Positions 43,140 through 52,009 of a stretch of 64,000 nucleotides of DNA are shown one piece after another. Under the pieces are notes generated by a model that saw only the letters and a program-made list of their open reading frames with translations, was not told the DNA's origin and searched no databases. Positions within the stretch are counted from its first letter, which is position 1; each line of letters starts with the position of its first letter. The translations under genes and the position numbers were made by a program. Origin of the DNA: a virus; the IMG/VR virus record IMGVR_UViG_3300027917_001949, positions 62,001 to 126,000 of that record, one strand, 5' to 3'.

Positions 43140-43340
43140 TTATCCTCCTTTATCTGCCACAATTCTCCAGGTGTCGATGCCAGGAATTAGCGATAATGTC
43201 CTACCATTATCCCAGTGCATCAGTAAGTGTCCCAGTCCGTCTACATCGTAGCATGTACCAACAGTACCGGCAGGCACTGGGTTGGGGTCGTACGGCATGG
43301 AGATTAGTTCTATTCGTTTGCCGATGTACTCGTTACTCAT
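43140..43340 (-). CDS. DUF4314 protein
   Basis: 66 residues from ATG 43340 (ATGAGTAA junction). G-K-R-I-E-L-I-S-M, P-V-P-A-G-T-V-G-T, H-W-D-N-G-R-T-L-S-L-I-P-G-I-D and W-R-I are the DUF4314 blocks, a small SH3-like barrel frequent in mobile elements. Function unknown. Confidence 0.9.
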   Translation of the reverse strand: MSNEYIGKRIELISMPYDPNPVPAGTVGTCYDVDGLGHLLMHWDNGRTLSLIPGIDTWRIVADKGG

Positions 43341-43566
43341 CTCCCTCACCCCTAAGTTCGTTAAGTATCGCTCCCAAGAATGCCACCGCTACCATCGGGA
43401 ACAATGTTCCGACAAACCAGAGAATCAACCACATCTGCCAATATCCGATGTGTGGTACATTAAATATCTCAGTAATCGGACCATTCCATACCAACATGGC
43501 GATAAGTGCTTCTACAAATGAACCAACAAATAACGAACCAAACCATAGTCTGGTTGATAATTTCAA
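43333..43566 (-). CDS. 77-residue membrane protein
   Basis: Two hydrophobic helices (about 8-27 and 43-65), with a short loop containing His/Tyr/Trp. Acidic C-terminus. Unknown. Confidence 0.76.
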   Translation of the reverse strand: MKLSTRLWFGSLFVGSFVEALIAMLVWNGPITEIFNVPHIGYWQMWLILWFVGTLFPMVAVAFLGAILNELRGEGDE

Positions 43567-43567
43567 A

Positions 43568-43714
43568 TTAAAGTACCTCTAGTTTAGCTTCAAGTTCTGC
43601 CAACCGTTCTCTATCCGCAGCAGACATGCCTATTGTCCCAATCTGCTCTGCTACAGTCAAGTATTTCTTGTATATTGTTACCATTTCCTGTAATATTGTT
43701 TCTCGTTCTGTCAT
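43568..43714 (-). CDS. 48-residue helical protein
   Basis: Two helices with heptad spacing, Glu/Lys-rich; ATGA overlap with the RF-box gene upstream. Possible coiled-coil adaptor. Confidence 0.66.
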   Translation of the reverse strand: MTERETILQEMVTIYKKYLTVAEQIGTIGMSAADRERLAELEAKLEVL

Positions 43715-44172
43715 CGCCAAAACCTCTTTGTTGTTCTCGTGTTCCGTTGCATTTTTTGTGGGTCTTGTGAGAATACCTTACTATCACGAGGTTCTTCGTG
43801 TTGTGTTGTATAACATTTGAACCTATCCTGACAAGTGGTGCATATCTCACGTATCTCCTTATTTAATAACTGCCGAATCTCGGAGTGTGGTCTGTTCTTA
43901 CACTCTCGACATAGCGGTATGACAAAGTTACATGTGCTGTTCGTGTTAAATTGTAGCCGTTCAACTGTGGTGGGGAACAGGTTTTCACCTTTTACCAATC
44001 CACACAACGTGCAATACACCATGCGACTACGCTGACGTTCTTCCTTCCGGCACTTATCACAGATAGGTTTAATGACGGTAACTCCGTCCTCTACCATCGT
44101 GTATGCCCGTACATTTTCATGTACGAAACCACAATTAACACACCAACCTATACGATGTTTTGTGTTACTCAT
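43711..44172 (-). CDS. multi-zinc plus RF-box protein
   Basis: 153 residues from ATG 44172. CVNC/CDKC, CTLC/CREC pairs give two ribbons, then the RF box at 111-122 (CTTCQDRFKCYT). ATGAGTAA junction with the upstream gene. Confidence 0.84.
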   Translation of the reverse strand: MSNTKHRIGWCVNCGFVHENVRAYTMVEDGVTVIKPICDKCRKEERQRSRMVYCTLCGLVKGENLFPTTVERLQFNTNSTCNFVIPLCRECKNRPHSEIRQLLNKEIREICTTCQDRFKCYTTQHEEPRDSKVFSQDPQKMQRNTRTTKRFWR

Positions 44173-44392
44173 AATTTTTTCTGTGCTGAACAATTGCGGA
44201 TAATCTATCTTCTCTGCTGAACAATTGCGGATAATCTAGTCGTACCTGCTTAAGCCGTTGCCAAACTTCCTCCGTAGGAGTGTCCAATTTCAGCATATCG
44301 ATTCCGCTGTCTGCCATCCGTACCACAGCTTCCGCAAATTGCGTGTCTGACATGTTAAGTAAATCTTGTGCCGTACAGTTTGAATAGTCCAT
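44165..44392 (-). CDS. 75-residue protein with a C-terminus altered by tandem duplication
   Basis: Helical protein. Its last ~20 codons contain two copies of a 23-nt sequence with a 32-nt period, which shifts the frame between copies, so the end of the protein differs from the presumed ancestor. Confidence 0.75.
   Translation of the reverse strand: MDYSNCTAQDLLNMSDTQFAEAVVRMADSGIDMLKLDTPTEEVWQRLKQVRLDYPQLFSREDRLSAIVQHRKNYE
44184..44238. repeat. 23-nt direct repeat, 32-nt period
   Basis: GCTGAACAATTGCGGATAAT plus CTA occurs at 44184-44206 and again at 44216-44238. The period is not a multiple of three. Looks like a recent tandem duplication. Confidence 0.9.
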
Positions 44393-44396
44393 TCTT

Positions 44397-44879
44397 TTAC
44401 CTCATCGTTGTGAGACACTTAAATCTATCTGGACAAGTGCCACAATTCTCACCTTCTCCTAGTGGTAACTCCTCGATAGTTATTCGTAAAAATTTATTGA
44501 GATTCTTCGTGAGTATATCAGTCACGTCTTTCAATGCTGAATATCGAACCGGACGGTGATTATAGTGCCATGCCCTTTTGGTTGCGGTGTTATCTCTGAA
44601 ATCTGGACAACCTAGATAGTGATAGATTAGATAACGAGTACCGTCCTCAAGTCGTTCCACCGCATCCTCTTCCTCTTTGAGAAAGCCTTCCATCACCGCA
44701 GGTTGTCTTGCCGCTTTAGATTCTCTTACCAGAAGTTCCTTTCGAGCATCCTGAACTTTGTCAATCAGATTATCAGCTTCGAAATGAAACTCTTGTGGTA
44801 TAACTGACAAACGTTTCATTAGGGCAGCAAGTTGTTCACGTATCTCATCGAATTCTTTAGCCGCTTCCGTTCTGTTCAA
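44397..44879 (-). CDS. helical protein with C-terminal RF box
   Basis: 160 residues from TTG 44879 (GGAAG upstream). The first 60 residues form a charged helical region; the RF box CGTCPDRFKCLT (146-157) ends the protein. Confidence 0.82.
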   Translation of the reverse strand: MNRTEAAKEFDEIREQLAALMKRLSVIPQEFHFEADNLIDKVQDARKELLVRESKAARQPAVMEGFLKEEEDAVERLEDGTRYLIYHYLGCPDFRDNTATKRAWHYNHRPVRYSALKDVTDILTKNLNKFLRITIEELPLGEGENCGTCPDRFKCLTTMR

Positions 44880-44997
44880 CAGTCACTTCCGACACTTTCT
44901 TTATACACTGTGGGCACTCGCTTCGACGTGGGGTATGTTCCCACATTCTGCCACACTCTTTGCATACCTGCATCAATACTTTAATACATGCTACCAT
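44857..44997 (-). CDS. 46-residue zinc ribbon protein
   Basis: C12/C15 and C28/C31 (CKECG, CPQC) form a compact C4 ribbon. Its end overlaps the next gene by 23 nt. The gap 44998-45090 shows no feature. Confidence 0.68.
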   Translation of the reverse strand: MVACIKVLMQVCKECGRMWEHTPRRSECPQCIKKVSEVTVEQNGSG

Positions 44998-45090
44998 TTT
45001 ATTTTCCAAACTTTCTCATAATATCAAAACCGCTTAACCCGATTTTTGGCTAAGAAAATTTTTCAAACTTCGCCCTGTTCTGCTGGTGGT

Positions 45091-45219
45091 TCATTTCTTT
45101 TTCACCACTATCAATATTAGAAAGAGTAACCAAATAATACCCATAACAACAATTGCCCACCCTGCATAGGTTGGGTTATGCCAAAGGTTGATGTACCAGT
45201 TACCAATTGTCTCAATCAT
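45091..45219 (-). CDS. 42-residue single-span membrane peptide
   Basis: Trp-rich N-terminal segment, transmembrane helix 20-38 (WAIVVMGIIWLLFLILIVV), KKK tail. Overlaps the end of the VWA-like gene. Confidence 0.66.
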   Translation of the reverse strand: MIETIGNWYINLWHNPTYAGWAIVVMGIIWLLFLILIVVKKK

Positions 45220-46960
45220 CTTCCATCACAATTATCTTGCCCAAACTTGGATTCCATCCGTTTGTATAGTTATTGGGAGTCATTACCCATATTGTAGGAC
45301 AAGTTATTTTGCTAGGATAAGAACCTGCCCCATCAGTACAGTAGATAACACCATCGACCTTCTTCTTGAGATGGAATGTTTCGCCATTATTATTGGTGTA
45401 TACCCTTTTTTCGACCAGTTCAAATACCGGTCTAAAATCAGTACCACCATAACCATATCTTTTTATGCCCTCACCCTTCGGTGGTTTGCGTTTATAATCC
45501 TGAACGTGAGTTATATCCGCATCACATTCGACATGGGTAATACCAATCCCTGCCTTAAACATAGCTCCTATTTCTTTCCAGAACATAGCAAATTCTTTGT
45601 CATCTACACTGCCGGAGCTATCTGTTGCTACCACGAAGTGAGCTTTACGTTTCACTCGATAGCCTGGAAATGTTATCGGGAAACGTCGATTCAGCCGTTT
45701 ACGAGTCGATACCCAACTAGCAAATTCTCTGAATCCATAGAATCTCTTTAACTCTGATTTCCAAGTGATAGTCTTGTGGTACAGACATTCATCGATTAAA
45801 CCCTTTAACCAAGCAGGCATCGTACCCTGAGACTTGTTCGCTGATTTATGTACCGCTTTCTTGACCATCTCTTTAATTTTCTCGTGAGCTAATTCACGGT
45901 TATCGCTACCCGCTGCCCATGCTGAATGATTATCCATCGGCATCGGTATCTTTGTACCGTTTACATCAACGTTACAACCACTTCCAGTATGCGGAACGCT
46001 GCCGTCACCCTGATTTCCACTGCCGTTTCCGCTGTCCTGTTTCTGTTGATATTCACCTTTTCCTTGTCCTTGACCATTGCCGGTTTGCTGATTCTGGTCT
46101 TGACCTTGACTCTGTCCATCCTTACCACCACCTTGTCCACTGCCTTGTTGTCCCTGACCTTGACCATCACCACCCTGACCCTGACCTTGACCACTGTCTT
46201 GTTCCTGCCCCTCACCCTGACCAGCACCTTGCTGTTGCTGTTGACCGTCACCCTGCTGACCTTGCCCCTGTCCTTCACCCATTTGCTGACGAGCCGCAGA
46301 CTCTTGTTGAGAAGTAACAGATGTACCAATTTCTACATACTGCTTCGGCATCTTATTCCAGATTATGTCGTAGTATATCTCAGATGCCTTATTTTCTTCA
46401 AGCGGTATTTTCTCGTCACCGATAAAGAACGATTTCAAATTCAAGGTTTCAAATTTGTGCGTATCTGGGTTAAGTGGCATGTCACATACTGGACATTCCT
46501 TACGATTTGCACCGGACGAGGTTTTACGAACAAAGATGTTACACTCTGGACACATCAGTCCGCTTGGTAGCCCTTTGATGAACTGGTTTATTGCAACATC
46601 ATTTGCCAAATTCCACACATAGTGATTTCTATTCTCTGCTCTGATAAGATGTTTGTTGAGTATGTGCAAAATTTCATGCTCAAGACAAGCTATTTTTTCT
46701 TCTTGAGTCAACCCCCAAGATTGGGCACTTGGATTGCTTTTATTATAGTCACCACTGTTGTAAAAATCGGTATTAATAAACAGATGAGGCTGTAACTCAC
46801 TACTAATCATTACTGCCATAGTAGTGATTACCCGACCACCGATGTTCAAAGGAGAGTTTTTGTTTACAGTGTGTCTACGAAACTGCTGTAACAAATGCCC
46901 ATAGAAGTGCTTTTGCTCAAGTAGTAATTCAATTACTTCCGGTTCGATTAATTCTTTCAT
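45212..46960 (-). CDS. DUF2201 metallopeptidase-like / VWA-domain protein
   Basis: 582 residues. H-E-I-L-H (near 91) resembles the metal site of the DUF2201 N-domain; CPEC/CPVC zinc pairs follow; then a ~100-residue Gly/Gln-rich linker (about 205-320); then a VWA-like domain with T-D-S-S-G-S-V near 440 (MIDAS DxSxS). It pairs with the MoxR ATPase upstream, the usual MoxR-VWA chaperone-like module. Substrate unknown. Confidence 0.85.
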   Translation of the reverse strand: MKELIEPEVIELLLEQKHFYGHLLQQFRRHTVNKNSPLNIGGRVITTMAVMISSELQPHLFINTDFYNSGDYNKSNPSAQSWGLTQEEKIACLEHEILHILNKHLIRAENRNHYVWNLANDVAINQFIKGLPSGLMCPECNIFVRKTSSGANRKECPVCDMPLNPDTHKFETLNLKSFFIGDEKIPLEENKASEIYYDIIWNKMPKQYVEIGTSVTSQQESAARQQMGEGQGQGQQGDGQQQQQGAGQGEGQEQDSGQGQGQGGDGQGQGQQGSGQGGGKDGQSQGQDQNQQTGNGQGQGKGEYQQKQDSGNGSGNQGDGSVPHTGSGCNVDVNGTKIPMPMDNHSAWAAGSDNRELAHEKIKEMVKKAVHKSANKSQGTMPAWLKGLIDECLYHKTITWKSELKRFYGFREFASWVSTRKRLNRRFPITFPGYRVKRKAHFVVATDSSGSVDDKEFAMFWKEIGAMFKAGIGITHVECDADITHVQDYKRKPPKGEGIKRYGYGGTDFRPVFELVEKRVYTNNNGETFHLKKKVDGVIYCTDGAGSYPSKITCPTIWVMTPNNYTNGWNPSLGKIIVMEDD

Positions 46961-46962
46961 AT

Positions 46963-48153
46963 TTACCCAATGTCATTCTTTCTGGCGTCTCTTAGGATAG
47001 CAAACAAGTCGTCACGTGCGAGAAGGAGACGTTCGTTTATGTCGTTATTATTTGACAGTTCCTTGAGAACATCAAATGCCAAGTCTTGAGGTAACATGAC
47101 AAAGAAGTCCGCAGCATTGTTAAGCTGTTTATCATTATAGTCATGTGATGTTTCTTCGCTTAAGCATTGCCCGATTTCATCAAGAGTAATACGAAGTAGG
47201 TCAAACCTAGTTGTACCATCACCTGCCTCGACCTGCTCAAGTATCCGGTCTTTAACTTTATCGAAACCATCAAATATCTCACGAGCTTTAATTGGTTTAT
47301 CGATTTCAGTCTTAAGCGACTGCCAGAAGCTTGTCGCTGCCGCAGAACCTATGACCATTTCTGCAACGTCCAACCAGTGTTTGCGTGGGATAGGTGTGCC
47401 TTTCTTAACCTTGTCGCTTATTAACAAGCTAAGAAATTCATAACCACGTGGAGTAGGAAGAATTTCAATCGGAATGTCGATTGACTCATTGCCGAGGAAT
47501 GATTCCTCTATCGCAATAAAGTCTACAATATTCTGGTCAATCCCATGTTTACGTGCCCACTTCAACCAGTTATCTGTTGATGTTACGTACTTAATATGTA
47601 CGAATCTGTTCATTAATGCAGGGTCAAGTTCTGTAACATTGTAATCCTGACCAGTGCCCGCATCACTTGACGGTGGATTACCGGCACATATTATCGGACA
47701 ATCATCCGGTATTTCATGGGTATGGATACGTCGGTCAAGTACAATCTGAAACGCTGCCTGTTGAACGTCCTCTCGACCACGATTGAACTCATCGAAGAAG
47801 AGAGCAACTTTTTCACCTGGCTGAGGAAACCAACTGGGTGGTAACCAAACCATTTTGCCAGCAATCGGTATGGTTGCACCGTCCTGTTCGCACATCGGAC
47901 AATTGGTGAACCGTGCCGCAAACCCATATTCCGTACCACATTTTGGACAATAATACAGTGAAGCAGGATGCCCAATAAGGTCACCAACTTCCATCTGACC
48001 GAGACGCAAGTCTCGTACTTTGTAGCCAAGAGCTTCATATACTGCTCTGGTAATCTGACTTTTACCGATTCCATGTTTGCCCCACAGGAACGGTGTCAGA
48101 CCGACTTCGCCACACCTTTTAAGAACCAATTCGATAAGTGCTATATCCTGCAT
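46963..48153 (-). CDS. MoxR-type AAA+ ATPase with zinc insertion
   Basis: 396 residues. Walker A G-K-H-G-I-G-K-S-Q near 23-31, Walker B A-L-F-F-D-E-F near 131, sensor N-P-P near 167, R-F near 190. A C4 zinc loop (CPKC...CPMC, about 70-95) is inserted, not usual for MoxR. Together with the VWA partner it likely remodels or inserts cofactors into proteins. Confidence 0.88.
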   Translation of the reverse strand: MQDIALIELVLKRCGEVGLTPFLWGKHGIGKSQITRAVYEALGYKVRDLRLGQMEVGDLIGHPASLYYCPKCGTEYGFAARFTNCPMCEQDGATIPIAGKMVWLPPSWFPQPGEKVALFFDEFNRGREDVQQAAFQIVLDRRIHTHEIPDDCPIICAGNPPSSDAGTGQDYNVTELDPALMNRFVHIKYVTSTDNWLKWARKHGIDQNIVDFIAIEESFLGNESIDIPIEILPTPRGYEFLSLLISDKVKKGTPIPRKHWLDVAEMVIGSAAATSFWQSLKTEIDKPIKAREIFDGFDKVKDRILEQVEAGDGTTRFDLLRITLDEIGQCLSEETSHDYNDKQLNNAADFFVMLPQDLAFDVLKELSNNNDINERLLLARDDLFAILRDARKNDIG

Positions 48154-48173
48154 ATATATCCCCCACTGTAATT

Positions 48174-48203
48174 ATTATACCATAAAGCCCTAGTCACTGT
48201 CAA
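48174..48203 (-). promoter_or_regulatory. sigma70-type promoter TTGACA-N18-TATAAT
   Basis: Minus strand: -35 at 48203-48198 and -10 at 48179-48174 with an 18-nt spacer, then a short leader with GGGGGA before the MoxR start at 48153. Confidence 0.85.
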
Positions 48204-48756
48204 CATCCTCTTTAGGCACGATTTGAAACCAACCGTCGAACGTCTCGTCGGTTAGCTTCGGTACTTGCGCCAATTTGTTGACCTGCCGTTTTGCGATGTT
48301 TCGCATTGCTCTCATCTGCCCAAATGAAAGTGGTCTACTGCTACTTTTGAACATTACATCATTTACAAACGTAAACGCATTGCCGAGATTAAGTTCAAGC
48401 AACCGGTATCCGAGTTTGCGTGCTTCTTGTTGTTCCTCTATCTTATCATCTGAGGTCATACAGGCATCAAGATAGAGTTTAGTAGCAAGACTCCTTTGTT
48501 TATCGGATAGTTCACCCTTAACAATTATCTGACTTTGGAGACTGTCAACCAAAGAACGTAGCCACGGTAATCTAGCCCTCGTCTCTTCTAGTCTGTCCCA
48601 CAAAGTGGCATTACCAGGAAGTTTTGCCCTGAACTCTTCCAGAGCTTTCTCCCTGTCAGCCATGGTAAAGCTGTCTTGGGGTATCTCCCTCCAATCGAGC
48701 TTATGACTAGTCACTGATTGAAATATGTTACGCTTTCTTCGATTCGCCATCATCAA
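48190..48756 (-). CDS. 188-residue protein of unknown function
   Basis: Helical, basic N-terminus (M-A-N-R-R-K-R-N). L-S-D-K-Q-R-S-L-A-T-K near 108 and two further helices. Likely start 48750 or 48756. No family recognised; overlaps the upstream gene. Confidence 0.77.
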   Translation of the reverse strand: MMMANRRKRNIFQSVTSHKLDWREIPQDSFTMADREKALEEFRAKLPGNATLWDRLEETRARLPWLRSLVDSLQSQIIVKGELSDKQRSLATKLYLDACMTSDDKIEEQQEARKLGYRLLELNLGNAFTFVNDVMFKSSSRPLSFGQMRAMRNIAKRQVNKLAQVPKLTDETFDGWFQIVPKEDVDSD

Positions 48757-49105
48757 GCTTATCCAGTCCTTTCAATCCGTCCGTACCAAACCATTTTGAC
48801 ATTGTGTCTGAAAATTCACTATCTGTCACACTACTGCCAATTCCGAGGTTAATCACACCAAGAATAAGCATATACTCCAATGCTATCGACACAGCAATAG
48901 ATTGTGGGTCACTTACAGCCAGTGCTCCCATCGCAAACTTATTTGCCCTGTCCGTGAGGAACTTGTACAAAGTAGGGTTCGTGGTCTGTAATGCTGTAAG
49001 CTGTTCGTCCAGCCACTGTTGAACCTGCCCCTGTGTTATGCTTTGGTTCAACGCTTTGAACTGCTCTCTTATATGTTTATCTGTGATTACTGGCAGATTT
49101 TCCAT
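48728..49105 (-). CDS. 125-residue protein with a hydrophobic middle
   Basis: Gln-rich helical start, then 65-100 rich in Ala/Ile/Leu/Gly (I-A-V-S-I-A-L-E-Y-M-L-I-L-G-V) that could be membrane-associated. Unknown. The gap 49106-49201 shows no feature. Confidence 0.74.
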   Translation of the reverse strand: MENLPVITDKHIREQFKALNQSITQGQVQQWLDEQLTALQTTNPTLYKFLTDRANKFAMGALAVSDPQSIAVSIALEYMLILGVINLGIGSSVTDSEFSDTMSKWFGTDGLKGLDKLDDGESKKA

Positions 49106-49201
49106 ATTTTCTCCCTACATTTCGATGAGTATAATAACACCGAGTCGGGCAGGTGACGAATTAACTCCTCTGGTCAACTCGCCCCCTGCACCGCAACTCC
49201 C

Positions 49202-49546
49202 TTACTGAAAGTGTCTGCGGTAACCGAAGTTAACTGGTTCGCCACCGGTCTTTGGTTTCCTTCGTGATGTTATTACAGTTGACCATAGCATTGTCCATAC
49301 CTTGCCAACACGCAGTACAATAACTATCGCATATACCAATAAGACGCTCTGTAACGCAGTAAGCCAATCGATAGATGCAACGGTTGGTAGTAGCGATGGT
49401 ACAACATAATTCCACAACACCATGACAAGCAATGCCACCGCACATGCGGTAGCCCCTGCTGTAATTGCAAGGACTAACGCACTAGCGATTATGCCGATGA
49501 GAAAACCAACACCGACAGCAAACAATGATAGCGGATTTAATTTCAT
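49202..49546 (-). CDS. 114-residue membrane protein
   Basis: Three hydrophobic stretches (about 5-28, 30-50, 62-82) and a basic polar C-terminus. Abuts Ku. Unknown. Confidence 0.75.
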   Translation of the reverse strand: MKLNPLSLFAVGVGFLIGIIASALVLAITAGATACAVALLVMVLWNYVVPSLLPTVASIDWLTALQSVLLVYAIVIVLRVGKVWTMLWSTVITSRRKPKTGGEPVNFGYRRHFQ

Positions 49547-50304
49547 TATTCACTCTCCGCCAACGCTTTGAGTGCGTCCTCAATATTCTGCTGTGGTACT
49601 TCCGGTTGACTGGTAATCACAATGTCCTTACCAGCAAGTTTATCTTCCGCCATCTTGTTGAGTGCATCCATGTAGTTATCTGAGTAATCATCATGACGGA
49701 ATGGTTTTGAAAACTTGCCGATAACCTGAGTTATCAGGTCAACCTGAACATCTGATACCTCTGATGCAGGTACTGCCGGTGATTCCTTCATCTCACCTGA
49801 CCAATAAAGGGTTGACAACACCAGACTCTTACCGGTGGGGCGAATAACACAGAGGTTTTCCCTCCGACTTATTGCCACCTTACCCACAGCAACCTTACCA
49901 GTTTTCTTCAATCCTTCAAACAGAAGGTTGAAGGCTGTGACCCCGACTTCGTCCGGTGAAATATGGTATGTCTTATCGGTCAGTAAAGGATTAACATCAC
50001 CTGCCTGAACGAACCGGTCAATCTCGATGTTCTTTGTGGTACTTAATGGTAGGCTATCGAGTTCCTCTTTCGTAAAGGTAACCACCTGCCCTTTACTTAT
50101 CTCGATACCTTTGATAATGTCAGCCTCAGTCAAATCCGCATTACATTTCTTACAGATTTTCTTTCTGCCACCATTACCCATATCATCTTTGTGGTACTCG
50201 TGCAGGTTGCTCTTAGCTTCCGTTGCTACCCCGCCAAGTCGTACTGGTATGAGGAATGTACCACCAATGGAAATTGTCATTTTCCATCCTCTACTTTGTG
50301 CCAT
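49546..50304 (-). CDS. ku: Ku protein (bacterial NHEJ)
   Basis: 252 residues, the length of bacterial Ku. W-K-M-T-I-S-I-G-G-T-F-L-I-P-V start, H-E-Y-H-K-D-D, CKKC zinc-like pair, D-I-I-K-G-I-E-I-S-K-G-Q-V-V, I-D-R-F-V, D-K-T-Y-H-I-S-P-D-E and R-P-T-G-K-S-L-V-L-S-T-L-Y-W match the Ku core beta-barrel ring that threads DNA ends. It normally recruits a ligase; an ATP-dependent ligase lies 2 kb upstream in the same operon. Confidence 0.93.
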   Translation of the reverse strand: MAQSRGWKMTISIGGTFLIPVRLGGVATEAKSNLHEYHKDDMGNGGRKKICKKCNADLTEADIIKGIEISKGQVVTFTKEELDSLPLSTTKNIEIDRFVQAGDVNPLLTDKTYHISPDEVGVTAFNLLFEGLKKTGKVAVGKVAISRRENLCVIRPTGKSLVLSTLYWSGEMKESPAVPASEVSDVQVDLITQVIGKFSKPFRHDDYSDNYMDALNKMAEDKLAGKDIVITSQPEVPQQNIEDALKALAESE

Positions 50305-50312
50305 TTTTCACC

Positions 50313-50492
50313 TCAATCCTGAAAATGTCTTATATTTCCGGTATCTGTAAATGCCGGTCTTACGCAGTCTCGTAGATGTTTCAATCCAGAGGTAGGTTTG
50401 TTACTGTATTCGGCATCTTGTATTTCCGCATCAATAACGTCGGCTATCCTCTGACGTGCTTTTTCATCTGATATTTCTTCTTTAAAACCCAT
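50313..50492 (-). CDS. 59-residue protein upstream of Ku
   Basis: ATG 50492 with GGGGGAAG upstream and a promoter 11 nt further back. Helical, charged, one Cys. First gene of the Ku transcription unit. Unknown. Confidence 0.72.
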   Translation of the reverse strand: MGFKEEISDEKARQRIADVIDAEIQDAEYSNKPTSGLKHLRDCVRPAFTDTGNIRHFQD

Positions 50493-50509
50493 GCACTTCC
50501 CCCATTATA

Positions 50510-50538
50510 ATTATAGCAGATGCCAACGATAATGTCAA
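50510..50538 (-). promoter_or_regulatory. sigma70-type promoter TTGACA-N17-TATAAT
   Basis: Minus strand: -35 at 50538-50533, -10 at 50515-50510, 17-nt spacer, with a second TATAAT immediately downstream. Confidence 0.87.
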
Positions 50539-51209
50539 CTGTTAGACTTATTCGCCAGGATTTCCGAGTTGAGCAATATCATTGCCACTTTTGGATTAAT
50601 TTTCCGTTTTTCAAGCGTATTACGTATCATCATAGTTTTATCGGTATCCCACAGTAATTTAAGTATTGATAGTAAATCATCTTTAGTTAGTTTCCACTTT
50701 GTGCCACCAAACTGAGCATACCATAAACCATTTTCGCACCGGAAACTCAGACCTATGTTGCCACACTCCTTCCGTAGTTTGTTAAGATTCACAACTCTAT
50801 CAAGCTCTTTCTTCTTTTCAACATGTGCCTTCGCTTTCTCTACCCTCTCTTCATATGTCGGCTCTACCGGTACATTGTATGTACCATCATCAACATTGCC
50901 CGTCCAACAGTTGAAGAAGCTCTTACAAGTTTTGTCACACTCACACGACAATCCTTTAGCACTTGTCACACTACCCCACACATGAGGTCGGCATTGTGGG
51001 TGAAGTATTATTGGTGGGATATTGACATCTGTAACCTCTTGGCTAAACGGATTCCACCTACCACCACTCTTATATCCTGCGTTGGTAGCGTGACAGTGTG
51101 GGCATTCCATTTTGTTTAATTGGACACCATGAATGGCACGCTTCTTCGCCTTATCTCTAATCGATAATGTAGTGAAATCGTTACCACATATATTACAGTG
51201 AAACTTCAT
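50535..51209 (-). CDS. zinc-ribbon protein with divergent RF box
   Basis: 224 residues. CNICG/CPHC ribbon (5-39); divergent RF box around 88-104 reading C-x-C-x3-C-x5-C (SCECDKTCKSFFNCWT), with Phe-Phe replacing Arg-Phe; C-terminal charged helices. One of the larger members. Confidence 0.78.
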   Translation of the reverse strand: MKFHCNICGNDFTTLSIRDKAKKRAIHGVQLNKMECPHCHATNAGYKSGGRWNPFSQEVTDVNIPPIILHPQCRPHVWGSVTSAKGLSCECDKTCKSFFNCWTGNVDDGTYNVPVEPTYEERVEKAKAHVEKKKELDRVVNLNKLRKECGNIGLSFRCENGLWYAQFGGTKWKLTKDDLLSILKLLWDTDKTMMIRNTLEKRKINPKVAMILLNSEILANKSNS

Positions 51210-51323
51210 TTATACAGTGCCAAAGCATAGTCCATATACTGCTAACGCTACCACCAAACCAACGACTATGATGTATATAGCCTTGAGTGCGTTTTCAGTT
51301 ATGTCAATTTTGATGATTTTCAT
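51210..51323 (-). CDS. 37-residue single-span membrane peptide
   Basis: Charged start, helix 14-33 (AIYIIVVGLVVALAVYGLC). Overlaps the next gene end by 20 nt. Confidence 0.64.
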   Translation of the reverse strand: MKIIKIDITENALKAIYIIVVGLVVALAVYGLCFGTV

Positions 51324-51669
51324 CTACTTCCCCATCCTCTATTATTTTAGCACGAGCCGCAATTTTTTGCAAGTCCACTCCATTCATTGCCAAGAACCTA
51401 TCTATCAACTCATGAATGGTTGGCTCTTGCATACCATTGAACGGTACTTTGGTCAAGTCTTTATCGACATTAATATTCAAGGCATCACCGGAGTAGCATT
51501 TGAATTTTAATTTGCAATCCTTACATATATGGTCGTAATCGAGCTTGCCAAGACACCGCTTGTCGGTGAGTAGTTTGTATTTCTTGTTATCAAAGGTAAG
51601 GTAAATCGGTTTGCCAGGAGCTTCCTTTAGCTCCTTAATTTCAGCCGTAAATACAACAGTATCATCCAT
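51304..51669 (-). CDS. RF-box protein (Lys variant)
   Basis: 121 residues; box at 49-60 (CKDCKLKFKCYS) with Lys-Phe core and C39 upstream. Acidic C-terminal tail. Overlaps neighbours. Confidence 0.82.
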   Translation of the reverse strand: MDDTVVFTAEIKELKEAPGKPIYLTFDNKKYKLLTDKRCLGKLDYDHICKDCKLKFKCYSGDALNINVDKDLTKVPFNGMQEPTIHELIDRFLAMNGVDLQKIAARAKIIEDGEVDENHQN

Positions 51670-52009
51670 TATTAACCTCTTTCTTTTTTAGATATGCTAC
51701 CCAATAATCGGCAGCGTCCACTCTAACATCCCTACGACCACGACCTGCACCACGACCACGCCACCGTATACCCCACCGTTGATGAACAAGAAATTTACTA
51801 CACAAACGTCTGAACTCCTGCCCCTCTTTATCATTAGGTACTTCGAATGTGTAATTTACGTCAATAGATACAGAATTTAATTGTCTACTTGTGACACAAG
51901 CAAACTTGTCATGACAACTAAGACATGGTTCATCATCATAATTAGGAGTGCCAATCTCTTGTCTACACCTTGCTATTCTTCTATCTACCGGTTTCATCGA
52001 CTGGTACAT
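51662..52009 (-). CDS. RF-box protein (Lys variant)
   Basis: 115 residues; box at 29-40 (CLSCHDKFACVT), C15 upstream. A very basic G-R-G-A-G-R-G-R-R run near 87-95 suggests nucleic-acid contact. GAGGG site in the overlap with the upstream gene. Confidence 0.82.
   Translation of the reverse strand: MYQSMKPVDRRIARCRQEIGTPNYDDEPCLSCHDKFACVTSRQLNSVSIDVNYTFEVPNDKEGQEFRRLCSKFLVHQRWGIRWRGRGAGRGRRDVRVDAADYWVAYLKKKEVNNG

Noticed and set aside
45919-46570. Long plus-strand frames opposite the Gly/Gln-rich linker
   Set aside because: They are antisense images of a low-complexity coding region on the other strand and have no start signals.
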